Below are positions 1-8,626 of a stretch of DNA of 64,000 bases, one piece after another. The translations under genes and the position numbers were made by a program. The first letter of the stretch is position 1. Every line of letters starts with the position of its first letter. Source of the stretch: Polaromonas sp. (lineage in GTDB: Bacteria; Pseudomonadota; Gammaproteobacteria; Burkholderiales; Burkholderiaceae_C); assembly GCF_029945685.1 (NCBI RefSeq), contig NZ_JAQSDA010000003.1, positions 62,001 through 126,000 of the forward strand. The letters are read 5' to 3'. Under the pieces are notes generated by a model. It worked only from the letters and a program-made list of their open reading frames with translations, made no database searches and was not told the DNA's origin.

Positions 1-1
1 G

Positions 2-409
2 CGCAAGTTTGACCACTGTTCGATTTACCTGCTGATCGCAGGCAGCTACACGCCGTTCGCGCTGGTGTCCCTGCGCGGCGCCTGGGGCTGGTCCTTGCTG
101 GGCGTGGTGTGGAGCCTGGCGCTGCTGGGCATCGTGCAGGAAATCTGGCTGGCCAAAGGGGCGCGAGTGCTGTCACTGGTCATTTATGTGCTGATGGGCT
201 GGTTGGCGCTGGTGGCGGTGTCGCCCTTGTGGACTGCCCTGACGCCCCCGGGCTTTGCCTGGCTGGCCGCGGGCGGCGCCTGCTACACCATAGGCATTGG
301 TTTTTACGCCACCGACCACAAGCTGCGCCACGGCCACGGCTGGTGGCACCTGTTTGTGCTGGGCGGCAGCATCTGTCACTTCATCACCGTGCTGCTATAT
401 GTGGCCTGA
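2..409 (+). CDS. Hemolysin III family membrane protein (5' end outside window)
   Basis: This is the C-terminal part of a HlyIII/PAQR-type multi-pass inner-membrane protein; its start lies left of the window. The first visible residues include the family signature DHCSIYLLIAGSYTPF, followed by four to five hydrophobic segments and the conserved late histidines (ATDHK, then GHGWWHLFVLGGSICHF). In this family the histidines are thought to bind a metal. The physiological role of bacterial members is poorly defined despite the name. It ends 15 nt before ubiT on the same strand, so the two may be cotranscribed. Family call is secure; function is not. Confidence 0.85.
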   Translation, partial: RKFDHCSIYLLIAGSYTPFALVSLRGAWGWSLLGVVWSLALLGIVQEIWLAKGARVLSLVIYVLMGWLALVAVSPLWTALTPPGFAWLAAGGACYTIGIGFYATDHKLRHGHGWWHLFVLGGSICHFITVLLYVA

Positions 410-423
410 TTCTGCGGACCACC

Positions 424-948
424 ATGAAACCCCTTTCCTCATCTCCTCCCCTTGCATTGCCGCCGGCCCTCGGGTCGCTGCTGGAGCGCCTGCCGGCTTA
501 CCCTGGTTCGGTGCTGCTGGTGAGCGCGCTCAACCTGGGTCTGGCGCACCAGCTGCCGGCCGACGTGGGCCGCCTGTTGTTACACAAAAAGCTGCGCATC
601 CACGTGCGTGACGCGCGCCTGACCTTTGACTTTTCCTGGATGGGGCAACGCTTCGCCGCCTGCCCCCGGCAGCAGGCCACCGACCTGGCCATCAGTGCCA
701 GCGCCCACGATTTCATGCGCCTGGCGCAGCGCCAGGAAGATCCGGACACGCTCTTTTTCAGCCGCCGCCTCGCCATGGAGGGCGACACCGAACTGGGCCT
801 GGTCGTCAAGAACGCGCTCGATGCCCTGGAGTTGCCGGTGCTCGACCTGCAGCAGTGGGCGCCGCTTCAGTTGCTGGCGCGCCTAGGTCCACGGCAGCGG
901 TCGGCCGGTGTCGGCCCGCGTCAGCATGCAGGTAACCGCCATGACTGA
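424..948 (+). CDS. ubiT: UbiT-like SCP2-domain ubiquinone biosynthesis factor
   Basis: The 174-residue protein has an SCP2 sterol-carrier-like fold pattern (RIHVRDARLTFDFSWMGQRF, then LAISASAHDFMRLAQRQEDPDTLFFSRRL and DTELGLVVKNALD), as in E. coli UbiT (YhbT), which is the same length. UbiT binds lipid intermediates and, with UbiU and UbiV, supports oxygen-independent ubiquinone synthesis. UbiU and UbiV are not seen here, but the window is cut on this side. The start is the ATG after the preceding stop; the stop overlaps the next start (ATGACTGA), pointing to translational coupling with a DGC protein, ubiX and ubiD. That context supports the ubiquinone role. Confidence 0.82.
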   Translation: MKPLSSSPPLALPPALGSLLERLPAYPGSVLLVSALNLGLAHQLPADVGRLLLHKKLRIHVRDARLTFDFSWMGQRFAACPRQQATDLAISASAHDFMRLAQRQEDPDTLFFSRRLAMEGDTELGLVVKNALDALELPVLDLQQWAPLQLLARLGPRQRSAGVGPRQHAGNRHD

Positions 949-1375
949 GGATAGGCGCATTTTGCCGCTGGTGTATTCCTGTTCAGGATGCTCCAGCGCC
1001 GCGCAGCTGGCCAACCAGGTGGCGCTGCAGCTGGACCGGCGCGGCGTCGCCGAGATGTCATGTATCGCGGGGGTGGGCGGCGACGTGCCGCACCTGATGA
1101 AAATCGTGCGCTCCGGGCGGCCCGTCATCGCGCTCGACGGCTGCCCGCTGGCCTGCGTGAAAAGCGTGCTGGCGCGCCATGGCATCACGGCAGACCGGCA
1201 TTACCCGCTCCAGCAATACGGCGTCAAAAAGCGGACGCATGAGGATTTCGATCCCGCGCAGGCGGCGCTGGTGCTCGAGCGTGTGACGGCCGACCTACTG
1301 GCGGTGCCGCTGCGTGCGTCCACTCCCGGTGGAGGGGTTGCCACCAGAGGAGCGGACGAACATGCTCCCCAGTGA
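941..1375 (+). CDS. DGC-domain putative zinc-binding protein
   Basis: This is a 144-residue protein of the DGC family (PF08859-type putative zinc-binding proteins). Visible cysteines are C14 and C17 (YSCSGCSS), C41, and C68/C72 in the defining ALDGCPLACVK motif, a plausible metal or Fe-S site. I chose the ATG that overlaps the ubiT stop by 8 nt over an upstream GTG. It also overlaps the ubiX start by 14 nt, so ubiT, this gene, ubiX and ubiD form a tight four-gene operon. The family has no settled biochemical function. Its place between ubiquinone genes suggests a link to quinone synthesis under low oxygen, which is inference only. Confidence 0.8.
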   Translation: MTEDRRILPLVYSCSGCSSAAQLANQVALQLDRRGVAEMSCIAGVGGDVPHLMKIVRSGRPVIALDGCPLACVKSVLARHGITADRHYPLQQYGVKKRTHEDFDPAQAALVLERVTADLLAVPLRASTPGGGVATRGADEHAPQ

Positions 1376-1970
1376 CAGCGCGCCACCCCGGCGCATCATT
1401 GTTGCGATCTCCGGGGCCAGCGGCGCGGTGTACGGCACACGCCTGTTGCAGGTGCTTCATGGCATGGCCGGGATCGAGACCCACCTGGTGGTGTCCGACG
1501 CGGGTTGGCGCAACCTCGGCCAGGAACAGGGCATGAGCCGCGCCGGCGTCGAAGCCCTGGCCGACCAGGTGCACGATGCGCACGATGTGGGCGCCTCCAT
1601 TGCCAGCGGCTCATTTTTATGCAGTGCCATGGTGGTGGCGCCCTGTTCCATGCGTACGCTGGCCGCCGTGGCGCACGGGCTGGCGGACAAGCTCATCACG
1701 CGCGCTGCGGACGTGATGCTCAAGGAGCGCAGGCGACTGGTGCTGATGGTGCGCGAGTCGCCGCTGCACCTGGGTCACCTGCGCAACATGGTCAGCGCGA
1801 CCGAAATGGGCGCCATCATCTGCCCGCCCATGCCGGCCTTCTATCAGCGCCCGCAGTCGGTGGCCGAGCTGGTGGACGGCAGCGTGGCGCGTGTGCTTGA
1901 TCTGCTGGACCTGCCGCACGACCTGGCCCCGCGCTGGGACGGGCGGGCTCCCGCCACGGCCGGGGCCTGA
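1362..1970 (+). CDS. ubiX: UbiX flavin prenyltransferase
   Basis: UbiX joins dimethylallyl phosphate to FMN to make prenylated FMN, the cofactor of the UbiD decarboxylase encoded 3 nt downstream. The 202-residue protein shows the N-terminal flavin-binding ISGASGAVYG loop, the SGSFLCSAMVVAPCSMRTLAA block, LITRAADVMLKERRRLVLMVRE and the ICPPMPAFY C-terminal motif. An upstream in-frame start exists, but the ATG used here has a GAGGAG ribosome site 9 nt ahead and gives the usual family length. Its position next to ubiD is the classical arrangement for 3-polyprenyl-4-hydroxybenzoate decarboxylation. Confidence 0.93.
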   Translation: MLPSDSAPPRRIIVAISGASGAVYGTRLLQVLHGMAGIETHLVVSDAGWRNLGQEQGMSRAGVEALADQVHDAHDVGASIASGSFLCSAMVVAPCSMRTLAAVAHGLADKLITRAADVMLKERRRLVLMVRESPLHLGHLRNMVSATEMGAIICPPMPAFYQRPQSVAELVDGSVARVLDLLDLPHDLAPRWDGRAPATAGA

Positions 1971-1973
1971 GCC

Positions 1974-3458
1974 ATGCGTTACCGCGACCTGCGCGATTTC
2001 ATGGCTCAGCTCGAGCTGACCGGCGACCTGCGCCGCGTGGCCGAGCCGGTGTCGCCGCATCTGGAAATGACGGCGCTGTGTGATCGCGTGCTGCGTGCCG
2101 GTGGCCCGGCCCTCTTGTTCGAACACCCTACAGGACACAGCATGCCGGTGCTGGCCAACTTGTTCGGCACACCGGCACGTGTGGCGCGCGCGATGGGGGT
2201 GGCCGACCTGCGTGCGCTGCGTTCCTTTGGCGAGGTGCTTGCCGCCCTCAAGGAGCCTGAAGCGCCCAAGGGACTGAAAGACATGCTGGGTCTGGGCGGG
2301 CTGCTCAAAACCCTGTGGCACATGGCGCCGCGTGAATTGCGTTCGGCGCCCTGCCAGGAGGTGGTCTGGGAAGGAGCGGATGTCGATCTGGCGCGCCTGC
2401 CGGTGCAACACTGCTGGCCCGGCGACGTCGCGCCCCTGGTTACCTGGGGCCTGGTCATCACCCAGGGGCCGCACAAGCAACGGCAAAACCTGGGCATTTA
2501 CCGCCAGCAGGTGCTCTCACGCAACCAGCTCATCATGCGCTGGCTGGCGCACCGCGGCGGCGCGCTCGATTTTCGCGACCATGCTGCGGCGAATCCGGGC
2601 CAACCCTATCCCGTGGCCGTCGCGCTGGGAGCCGATCCGGCCACCATCCTCGGCGCGGTCACGCCGGTGCCCGACAGCCTGTCCGAGTACCAGTTCGCCG
2701 GCCTGCTGCGTGGCGCGCGTACCGACGTCGTGCGCGCGCTGGGCAGCGGCCTGCGCGTGCCGGCCACCGCAGAGATCGTGCTCGAAGGCCACATTTATCC
2801 GGATGCCGGCCACCCCAGCGGTTACCAGCACGCGCTCGAAGGACCCTTCGGCGACCACACGGGGTATTACAACGAGCAGGCCTCGTTTCCGGTGTTCACG
2901 GTGGACCGCATCACCTTGCGGCGCGACCCGATTTACCACTCCACCTACACCGGCAAACCCCCGGACGAGCCTGCCGTGCTCGGCATGGCCCTGAACGAGC
3001 TGTTCATTCCCCTGTTGCAAAGGCAGTTTCCCGAGATCACCGACTTCTACCTGCCGCCGGAAGGCTGCAGCTACCGCATGGCCCTGGTGCGCATCAAGAA
3101 GGCCTACCCTGGTCACGCACGGCGCGTGATGATGGGCGTGTGGAGCCACCTGCGCCAGTTCATGTACACCAAGTTTGTGGTCGTGGTGGATGACGATGTG
3201 GACGTGCGCGACTGGCACGAGGTGATCTGGGCCCTGACCACCCGCATGGACCCGGCGCGCGACACCCTGCTGATCGAAAACACACCTATCGACTACCTGG
3301 ACTTCGCCTCGCCGGTGAGCGGCCTGGGCAGCAAGATGGGACTGGATGCGACGAACAAATGGCCCGGCGAAACCCAGCGCGAATGGGGCCATCCCATCGT
3401 CATGGATGCGGCGGTGCAGGCGCGCATGGACGGCATCTTTCAGTCTCTGGGGCTGTGA
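1974..3458 (+). CDS. ubiD: UbiD prenylated-FMN decarboxylase (4-hydroxy-3-polyprenylbenzoate)
   Basis: This 494-residue enzyme, close to the length of E. coli UbiD, decarboxylates 4-hydroxy-3-polyprenylbenzoate using prenylated FMN made by UbiX. Family blocks are intact: [11 protein letters not shown] and [10 protein letters not shown] around the cofactor, [12 protein letters not shown], then the metal and phosphate region, and [19 protein letters not shown] near the C-terminus. It follows ubiX by 3 nt. Other UbiD relatives act on aromatic acids in catabolism, but the ubiT-ubiX context and length favour ubiquinone biosynthesis. Confidence 0.93.
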   Translation: MRYRDLRDFMAQLELTGDLRRVAEPVSPHLEMTALCDRVLRAGGPALLFEHPTGHSMPVLANLFGTPARVARAMGVADLRALRSFGEVLAALKEPEAPKGLKDMLGLGGLLKTLWHMAPRELRSAPCQEVVWEGADVDLARLPVQHCWPGDVAPLVTWGLVITQGPHKQRQNLGIYRQQVLSRNQLIMRWLAHRGGALDFRDHAAANPGQPYPVAVALGADPATILGAVTPVPDSLSEYQFAGLLRGARTDVVRALGSGLRVPATAEIVLEGHIYPDAGHPSGYQHALEGPFGDHTGYYNEQASFPVFTVDRITLRRDPIYHSTYTGKPPDEPAVLGMALNELFIPLLQRQFPEITDFYLPPEGCSYRMALVRIKKAYPGHARRVMMGVWSHLRQFMYTKFVVVVDDDVDVRDWHEVIWALTTRMDPARDTLLIENTPIDYLDFASPVSGLGSKMGLDATNKWPGETQREWGHPIVMDAAVQARMDGIFQSLGL

Positions 3459-3514
3459 AGGGCGCGGTGTCGCCTGCGTTCTGACAGCGTCTGGCCCGAA
3501 TCGCACAATGCCTC

Positions 3515-4810
3515 ATGGACTTCAATCACTCTCCCAGGGCGATGGCGCTGCGCCGGCAGCTCGAAGCCTTCATGCAGCAGTACCTGCTGCCCTACAACGC
3601 GGCCTGGCACCGTTCGGTGCAGGAGGGAATTTATCCGCCGCCTTTTCTCGAAGACCTCAAGACTCTGGCACGCGAGGCAGGCTTGTGGAATCTGTTTCTG
3701 CCCGCCCTGCAGGAGGACGAACCCGGCACGCGCCTGGGCCACCTTGACTACGCGTCGCTGGCCGAAACCATGGGCCGGCTGCCCTGGGCCGCGGAAGTGT
3801 TCAATTGCAGCGCCCCCGACACCGGCAACATGGAACTGCTGCACCGCTTTGCCACGCCCGATCAGCGCGTGTTGTGGCTGAGGCCCCTGCTGGAAGGCCG
3901 CATCCGGTCTGCCTTTGCGATGTCCGAGCCCGACGTGGCCTCGTCCGACCCGACCAACCTGCAAACCACCGTGCGGCGCGAGGGCGGGCAACTGGTGCTC
4001 AATGGCCGCAAGTGGTTCATCACGGGGGCGGCGCACCCGGCCTGCCGGCTGCTGATCGTGATGTGCCGCAATGACGAGGTGCCAGGCGAGGCTGACCCGG
4101 CCGGGGCGCACCACCGGCACAGCATGGTGCTGGTGCCCATGGCCACGCCGGGGCTGCAGGTGGTGCGCAATATTTCCGTGGTGCACCACCATGCGCCCGA
4201 AGGGCATTGCGAAATCCTGCTGCGCGACGTGCGCGTGCCACCGGACCACCTGCTGGGCGGCTGGGGCGAGGGTTTTGCCATGGCGCAGGCACGGCTCGGG
4301 CCGGGCCGGGTGCACCACTGCATGCGCACCATCGGCCAGTGCGAGCTGGCCCTGGAACTGGCCACGGAACGCACGCTGGAGCGCCAGGCCTTCGGCAAAT
4401 ACCTCTCGGATTTTTCCAATGTGCAGGAATGGATTGCCGAATCGCGCATCGAGATCGACCAGGCGCGTCTGCTGATTCTTCATGCCGCCTGGGCGCTTGA
4501 CGAAGGCAAGGATGATGCGGCGCAACTGCGCGCGCGCGTGGCCGCCATCAAGGTGGTGGCTGCCCGGCTGCAGACGCGGGTGGTGGACCGTGCCATGCAG
4601 GCCTTCGGTGCCATGGGCCTGTCACCCGATACCCCTCTGGCGTATTTCTGGACCTGGGGCCGGGCCTTGCACCTGATGGACGGCCCCGACGAGGTGCATT
4701 TGCGCACCGTGGCGCGGCACGAACTGGCGCAGGCGAAGGCGCGCGCGGGCAGCACCGCCGCCTACTTCACCACGCCCGAACAAATGCAGGCGCCGCCGCG
4801 CATCCGTTAA
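3515..4810 (+). CDS. Acyl-CoA dehydrogenase, ACAD10/11-like
   Basis: This 431-residue FAD-dependent acyl-CoA dehydrogenase oxidises an unknown acyl-CoA at the alpha-beta bond. Seen in order are the helical N-terminal domain, the FAD and substrate motif FAMSEPDVASSDPTNLQT, the beta-domain NGRKWFITGA segment, GFAMAQARLGPGRVHHCMR, and the C-terminal four-helix domain with RQAFGKYLSDF, QAFGAMGLS and DGPDEVH. The MSEPDVASSDPTN form is typical of the ACAD10/11 branch. It is probably monocistronic, 56 nt after ubiD. Its 3' end overlaps the convergent acetyltransferase gene by 4 nt, so the two genes share stop-codon bases. Confidence 0.88.
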   Translation: MDFNHSPRAMALRRQLEAFMQQYLLPYNAAWHRSVQEGIYPPPFLEDLKTLAREAGLWNLFLPALQEDEPGTRLGHLDYASLAETMGRLPWAAEVFNCSAPDTGNMELLHRFATPDQRVLWLRPLLEGRIRSAFAMSEPDVASSDPTNLQTTVRREGGQLVLNGRKWFITGAAHPACRLLIVMCRNDEVPGEADPAGAHHRHSMVLVPMATPGLQVVRNISVVHHHAPEGHCEILLRDVRVPPDHLLGGWGEGFAMAQARLGPGRVHHCMRTIGQCELALELATERTLERQAFGKYLSDFSNVQEWIAESRIEIDQARLLILHAAWALDEGKDDAAQLRARVAAIKVVAARLQTRVVDRAMQAFGAMGLSPDTPLAYFWTWGRALHLMDGPDEVHLRTVARHELAQAKARAGSTAAYFTTPEQMQAPPRIR

Positions 4811-5379
4811 TCCAGCGGCTGTGCCTCTACGTGCGGCAAGTTGTCCTGGCTAGCAAGTACGCGGTAGAAGTAAGTCGTGTCGCACGGCTCGCCATTGGGG
4901 AGAAGCGCGTAACCCGGAATCACCCCGCAGCGTTGCCAGCCCAGCCGGGTATAAAGCCGCTCGGCATTGTCGCTGGCCGTGTCCAGCACCAGCAGGGTTT
5001 TTCCGCATTCGCGCGCGAGCTGCTCGGCGGCCTGCATCAGCGCCTCGCCCAGGCCCCGGCGCCGCGCCCGGCGATGCACCAGCATCTTCGCCACGTCGGC
5101 GCGGTGCGGCTGATTCTCGGGCTGGTCCAGCACCACCTGCACGGTACCCACGATGCCCGCGGCATCTTCGGCCACCAGCAGCGCCCGCTCACCCCGGGCT
5201 GCGCTGTCCGCCACTCCGCGCCAGAAGGCCAGTGCCCTGGCGGCGGACAGGGGATGCATGAAACTCACGGAAGCACCGCCTTCCACACAATCGATCAGCA
5301 GCCCGGCCAGCGACTGTAACTGGCTGTCGGTGACGACCTCCAGACGGCGAATGGTGTGGGCAGAGGATTCGGCGGGCAT
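4807..5379 (-). CDS. GNAT family N-acetyltransferase
   Basis: This 190-residue protein has one GNAT fold. The beta-strand AGIVGTVQVVLDQPEN leads into the acetyl-CoA pyrophosphate loop VHRRARRRGLGEALMQAAEQ, followed by LLVLDTASDNAERLYTRLGWQRCGVIPGYAL, a standard motif set. The acceptor substrate cannot be told from sequence; small-molecule amine acetylation is the usual role. A GGGAGA ribosome site precedes the ATG. It lies 33 nt downstream of the SrkA-like kinase gene on the same strand, so the two are likely cotranscribed. Confidence 0.87.
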   Translation of the reverse strand: MPAESSAHTIRRLEVVTDSQLQSLAGLLIDCVEGGASVSFMHPLSAARALAFWRGVADSAARGERALLVAEDAAGIVGTVQVVLDQPENQPHRADVAKMLVHRRARRRGLGEALMQAAEQLARECGKTLLVLDTASDNAERLYTRLGWQRCGVIPGYALLPNGEPCDTTYFYRVLASQDNLPHVEAQPLD

Positions 5380-5412
5380 GGTTTCTCCCGAAAAAGGATT
5401 TGGAATAAATTA

Positions 5413-6462
5413 TTACGCCACCAGCGGCGCTTCCTGCATGGCTTCCGTCTGTTCTTCCAGCATGTCGACCTGGCCTTTCCAGTAGTCGCTGGAGCCGAAC
5501 CAGGGGAAGTTGATCGGGAAGATCGGGTCGTGCCAGCGCTGGGCCAGCCAGGCACTGTAATGCACCAGGCGCAGGGTGCGCAGCGGCTCGATCAGCGCCA
5601 GCTCGCGGCGATCGAACTCGCGGAACTCCTCGTAGCCGTCCACCAAGGCGCCGAGTTGCTGCAGACACTGCGCCCGCTCCCCGGACAGCAGCATCCAGAG
5701 GTCCTGCACCGCCGGGCCGCTGCGTGCGTCGTCGAGGTCGACAAAGTGCGGGCCGGCGCCTTCCAGGCCCTCAGGCGTCCACAGGATGTTGCCGGGGTGG
5801 CAGTCGCCGTGCAGGCGCAGCGTTCGGATGTCTCCCACACTTTCAAAAACCGCTTGCGCCACGTTCATGGCTTCTTCAAAGGCCTTGAGCCAGCGCGATT
5901 CCATGTCCAGCGGCAGGTGGTTGCCCGCCAGCAGCACGTCGCGGCTGGCCGAACCAAAGGTTTGCAGGGTCAGCGCGGGCCGGTGCTTGAAGGGCTTGGC
6001 GCTGCCGACCGTGTGGATGCGCGCGAGAAAGCGGCCAATCCATTCGAGCACGCTGAAATCCTCCAGCTCGGGCCGCCGGCCGCCACGGCGCGGCGAGACG
6101 CTGAAGCTGAAACCGTTGAAGTGATGCAGGGTGCTTCCGCCCAGCGCCAGGGCGCCCACGACGGGAATTTCCGCCGCCATCAGTTCGGCGGCAAATTCAT
6201 GTTCTTCGAGAATCTGCGGGTCGCTCCAGCGGCCGGGGCGGTAGAACTTGACGACCACGATGTCACCCGCCGCAGAGCCCGCGCCCGCCGGCGCTTCCAG
6301 GTGGACCTGGTAGACGCGGTTTTCATAGCTGGACAGCGCCATCAGGCGGCCGTCGCCATACAGGCCCACGCTGACCAGCGCGTCCAGCACCACGTCGGGC
6401 GTGAGTTTTTCGTAGGCGTGGACGGCCTCCGGTGTCGGCGCGGCCAGGGGTTGTTCGGTCAT
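5413..6462 (-). CDS. srkA: SrkA/YihE-like stress response kinase
   Basis: This 349-residue protein is of the YihE (stress response kinase A) family with a choline-kinase-like fold. The key residues are visible: IVVVKFYRP for the nucleotide-binding lysine, the catalytic loop LHGDCHPGNILW with Asp and Asn, and FVDLDDARSGPAVQD as the DFG-equivalent metal site. In E. coli SrkA is a Ser/Thr kinase that counters MazEF-type cell death under stress. Length matches that family. It is followed by a GNAT gene on the same strand and preceded by a copy of the short repeat family. Confidence 0.9.
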   Translation of the reverse strand: MTEQPLAAPTPEAVHAYEKLTPDVVLDALVSVGLYGDGRLMALSSYENRVYQVHLEAPAGAGSAAGDIVVVKFYRPGRWSDPQILEEHEFAAELMAAEIPVVGALALGGSTLHHFNGFSFSVSPRRGGRRPELEDFSVLEWIGRFLARIHTVGSAKPFKHRPALTLQTFGSASRDVLLAGNHLPLDMESRWLKAFEEAMNVAQAVFESVGDIRTLRLHGDCHPGNILWTPEGLEGAGPHFVDLDDARSGPAVQDLWMLLSGERAQCLQQLGALVDGYEEFREFDRRELALIEPLRTLRLVHYSAWLAQRWHDPIFPINFPWFGSSDYWKGQVDMLEEQTEAMQEAPLVA

Positions 6463-6504
6463 GCCCTCATTGTCGTTGCAATCGGGATCTGCCCTGGAAG
6501 TTCA

Positions 6505-6564
6505 AGTAAAAAGTGGCTCCAGCCCTTGATGGTTAAGCGGGAGTAGCTATTAAAATAATAGCTA
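6505..6564 (+). repeat. Short dispersed repeat, copy 1 (hairpin-ended)
   Basis: An AT-richer element runs GTAAAAAGTGGCTCCAGCCC, then TTGATGG, and ends in a perfect inverted repeat TAGCTATTA-AAA-TAATAGCTA at 6544-6564. Related sequences lie at about 19473-19540, 39731-39790 (opposite strand), 42062-42113 and 49479-49532. They share the order (G)AAAAA-GGC-CCCTT-GCG-AGCTATNA. It sits between the 5' end of the kinase gene and the 3' end of the DUF2855 gene. Confidence 0.75.
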
Positions 6565-6586
6565 TCCATCGTCGCCACCAACCGCG

Positions 6587-7672
6587 TCAGAGCGTCAGGA
6601 TATGCCCGATGCGAGGATTGCCCTGGCCGGCCAGCACCTGCTGGTAGGCCGTGGCGACGGCGTCGGCACCCTGGTGGTGCTGCGTGACCAGCCAGGGTGA
6701 GGGCGCTTGTGTCACGCGCTGGCTGAACGTCTGCCACGCCTGCACCAGGCGCTGGCCCAAACCCTCCGCGCTCCAGTCGGCGCTGCGCTTCTTGATCTGC
6801 GCCGGCGCAAAAAACAGCGTGGCGCGCGGACCTGGCAGATCCCGGGCTCCGCCGAGCTCGGCCACATGGGTGCCGCCTATGGAGCAGCTGTACTTGAGGT
6901 TTACAAAGCGGCTGTGGATGGCAAGGCGCAGCCCGGCGTTGCCGGCAAAGTCCACATAAATGCACGCCGCATCGGCAGAAATCTGGTCGAGCTGCTCATA
7001 CGTCAGCACCCGGCTGTAGCAACCCAGGCTTTCGCAAAAGGCGACATTGCCCGGCGAGGTCAGGCCGATCACCTCGATGCCCGGGCGCCGCGCCAGCTGG
7101 AAGGCTGTGCCGTAAGCGGTCTTGCTCGAGGCGCTGGACAGCAGCATCACCCGGGCGCCGAAGAAATCGTTGTCGGCCAGGAAGTCGTCGATCAGGAAGG
7201 AAGTGACAAACAGCGGCCGAAGCAAGGCCTGGATGTCTTCGGTGGCGGGTGTGTAAAACGGGTCGGCACTGCAGCGCAGGTACTGGTTGTAGACAGGGTG
7301 CAGTTCGCGCCGGCGCGCTGCGCCGTCGGAAAACCCCGAGGTGTTCAGGCGTGCAGGCGTGAGCACGGTGGCCGACGCCATGGGGTAATAGCCGTATAGC
7401 CGCTCGCCCGCCGCCACACCCGGATGCAGCGACTGCACCACACTGCCAAAGCCCCACACCGGTATGGTGCCCCAGCCCTCCTCGACCGTGGGGAAGAACT
7501 GCCAGTAGTTCATCGCATCGCCAAAGGCGGCATAGGTGATGTTGTTGGAGGTCAGTGCAAAGGATTCGACCCGCACACGCACCTGGCCATCGGCCAGTGG
7601 CGTGTCCTGTGCCGTTGCCAGCCGCGTGTCGGCCAGATCGTTTTTGCGAACAAGAAAGGTGGTGGTGCTCAT
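6587..7672 (-). CDS. DUF2855 family protein (MDR-like)
   Basis: This 361-residue DUF2855 protein resembles medium-chain reductases in layout: the N-terminal GroES-like part carries VRVRVESFALTSNNITYAAFGDAMNYWQFFP and WGTIPVWGFG, and a Rossmann-type region follows (MLLSSASSKTAYGTAFQLA, then IEVIGLTSPGNVAFCESLG). No zinc-ligand set of classical alcohol dehydrogenases is evident. Substrate and activity are unknown. Immediately upstream, only 22 nt from the ATG, lies a strong hairpin followed by a T run on this strand, which is unusual for a leader. Confidence 0.82.
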   Translation of the reverse strand: MSTTTFLVRKNDLADTRLATAQDTPLADGQVRVRVESFALTSNNITYAAFGDAMNYWQFFPTVEEGWGTIPVWGFGSVVQSLHPGVAAGERLYGYYPMASATVLTPARLNTSGFSDGAARRRELHPVYNQYLRCSADPFYTPATEDIQALLRPLFVTSFLIDDFLADNDFFGARVMLLSSASSKTAYGTAFQLARRPGIEVIGLTSPGNVAFCESLGCYSRVLTYEQLDQISADAACIYVDFAGNAGLRLAIHSRFVNLKYSCSIGGTHVAELGGARDLPGPRATLFFAPAQIKKRSADWSAEGLGQRLVQAWQTFSQRVTQAPSPWLVTQHHQGADAVATAYQQVLAGQGNPRIGHILTL

Positions 7673-7693
7673 GCCGGCAACTTAAGCGAAAAA

Positions 7694-7718
7694 GCCCGCC
7701 GGTTCAAGACCGGCGGGC
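7694..7718 (-). terminator. Rho-independent terminator-like hairpin upstream of DUF2855 gene
   Basis: GCCCGCCGG and CCGGCGGGC (9 bp each) flank a 7-nt loop. On the minus strand the stem is followed at once by TTTTTCGC, the shape of an intrinsic terminator. It ends 22 nt before the DUF2855 start codon in the same direction, so it would act either on transcripts coming from the right or as an attenuator of the DUF2855 gene. Confidence 0.65.
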
Positions 7719-7755
7719 CGCTTTGGCGACACCGCCATCCGTTTAGGATGTCGAG

Positions 7756-8604
7756 ATGCCCAGCTTGCCATCCAATGCGTCCTATGAAGAGCTTTCGCTT
7801 GGTGCTCTTGATCCTGGTCGGGTAGAAGCATTCTGGCGCTATCGGGCTCACGTGCGAACAAGCCAAGTCCTGCTCCCCGATGGCCGCATGGATCTTGTCG
7901 CGCATTGCAGCTTGCGCCCGGACGGATCCATTGCTGCGTCGTGGCTGGCCTTGTGTGGGCCTGCCGACGTGCCCGGGACAGTGGACGCTCGTCCGGACAC
8001 GGTCAGTCTGGGGGTGCGCTTCCGAGTCGGCTGGGGTGGTGCCTGTCTGGGGCTGAGCCCGTCTGTCATGCGCAATGTCGTCGTTGTCGGCGGGCATGCT
8101 GCGCAGCTTATAGGTGAACCGGCACAGCAGCTGCTTCGCGCGAAGTCTCTTGAGGAAATGCGTAGCGCCATCGAGAGCGTCGTTTTGGCAAAGACGTCGC
8201 AGGCGGTTTTCAGCGCTGGGCAGAACCGCGCATTAAAAGCAATCGAGCTGATTCGCGCGGGCAGCTCAGAAACCCTGGACGATCTGCTGGCCTCCAACAG
8301 CAGGGCGCGGCGGACTTTGCGCCGTGATGTGGTGGCTGCTGCGGGCCTGCCTCTGCGCACCTTGGGGGCCATCTTCCGTTTTCAGCGTGCGATGGCCATG
8401 TTGAAGTCGCAGCGACATACCTCGCTGACCGATCTGGCTGACGCGGTTGGCTACACGGATCAGTCACATATGACGCGTGAGTTTCGACGCTTCAGTGGCT
8501 CCACGCCCGCGCGGCCGACGGCTGCACCAATCGTCGAGCGTGAGTTTTCGATGGCACATGGCCGAAACGTTCAAGACAGGAACACATGGGCGCTGGACAA
8601 TTGA
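7756..8604 (+). CDS. AraC-family transcriptional regulator
   Basis: This 282-residue regulator has a DUF6597-type N-terminal region (YRAHVRTSQVLLPDGRMDLVAH is in the usual place) and a C-terminal AraC HTH region: [35 protein letters not shown], then SLTDLADAVGYTDQSHMTREFRRFSGSTP. The second half is the standard second helix-turn-helix. The first HTH is also recognisable. It is followed after 22 nt by a PaiB-type gene, its probable partner or target. The ligand is unknown. The A+T content looks slightly higher than in neighbours (not counted). Confidence 0.85.
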   Translation: MPSLPSNASYEELSLGALDPGRVEAFWRYRAHVRTSQVLLPDGRMDLVAHCSLRPDGSIAASWLALCGPADVPGTVDARPDTVSLGVRFRVGWGGACLGLSPSVMRNVVVVGGHAAQLIGEPAQQLLRAKSLEEMRSAIESVVLAKTSQAVFSAGQNRALKAIELIRAGSSETLDDLLASNSRARRTLRRDVVAAAGLPLRTLGAIFRFQRAMAMLKSQRHTSLTDLADAVGYTDQSHMTREFRRFSGSTPARPTAAPIVEREFSMAHGRNVQDRNTWALDN

Positions 8605-8626
8605 CTTTTTTTGAATCGGCCAGCGC

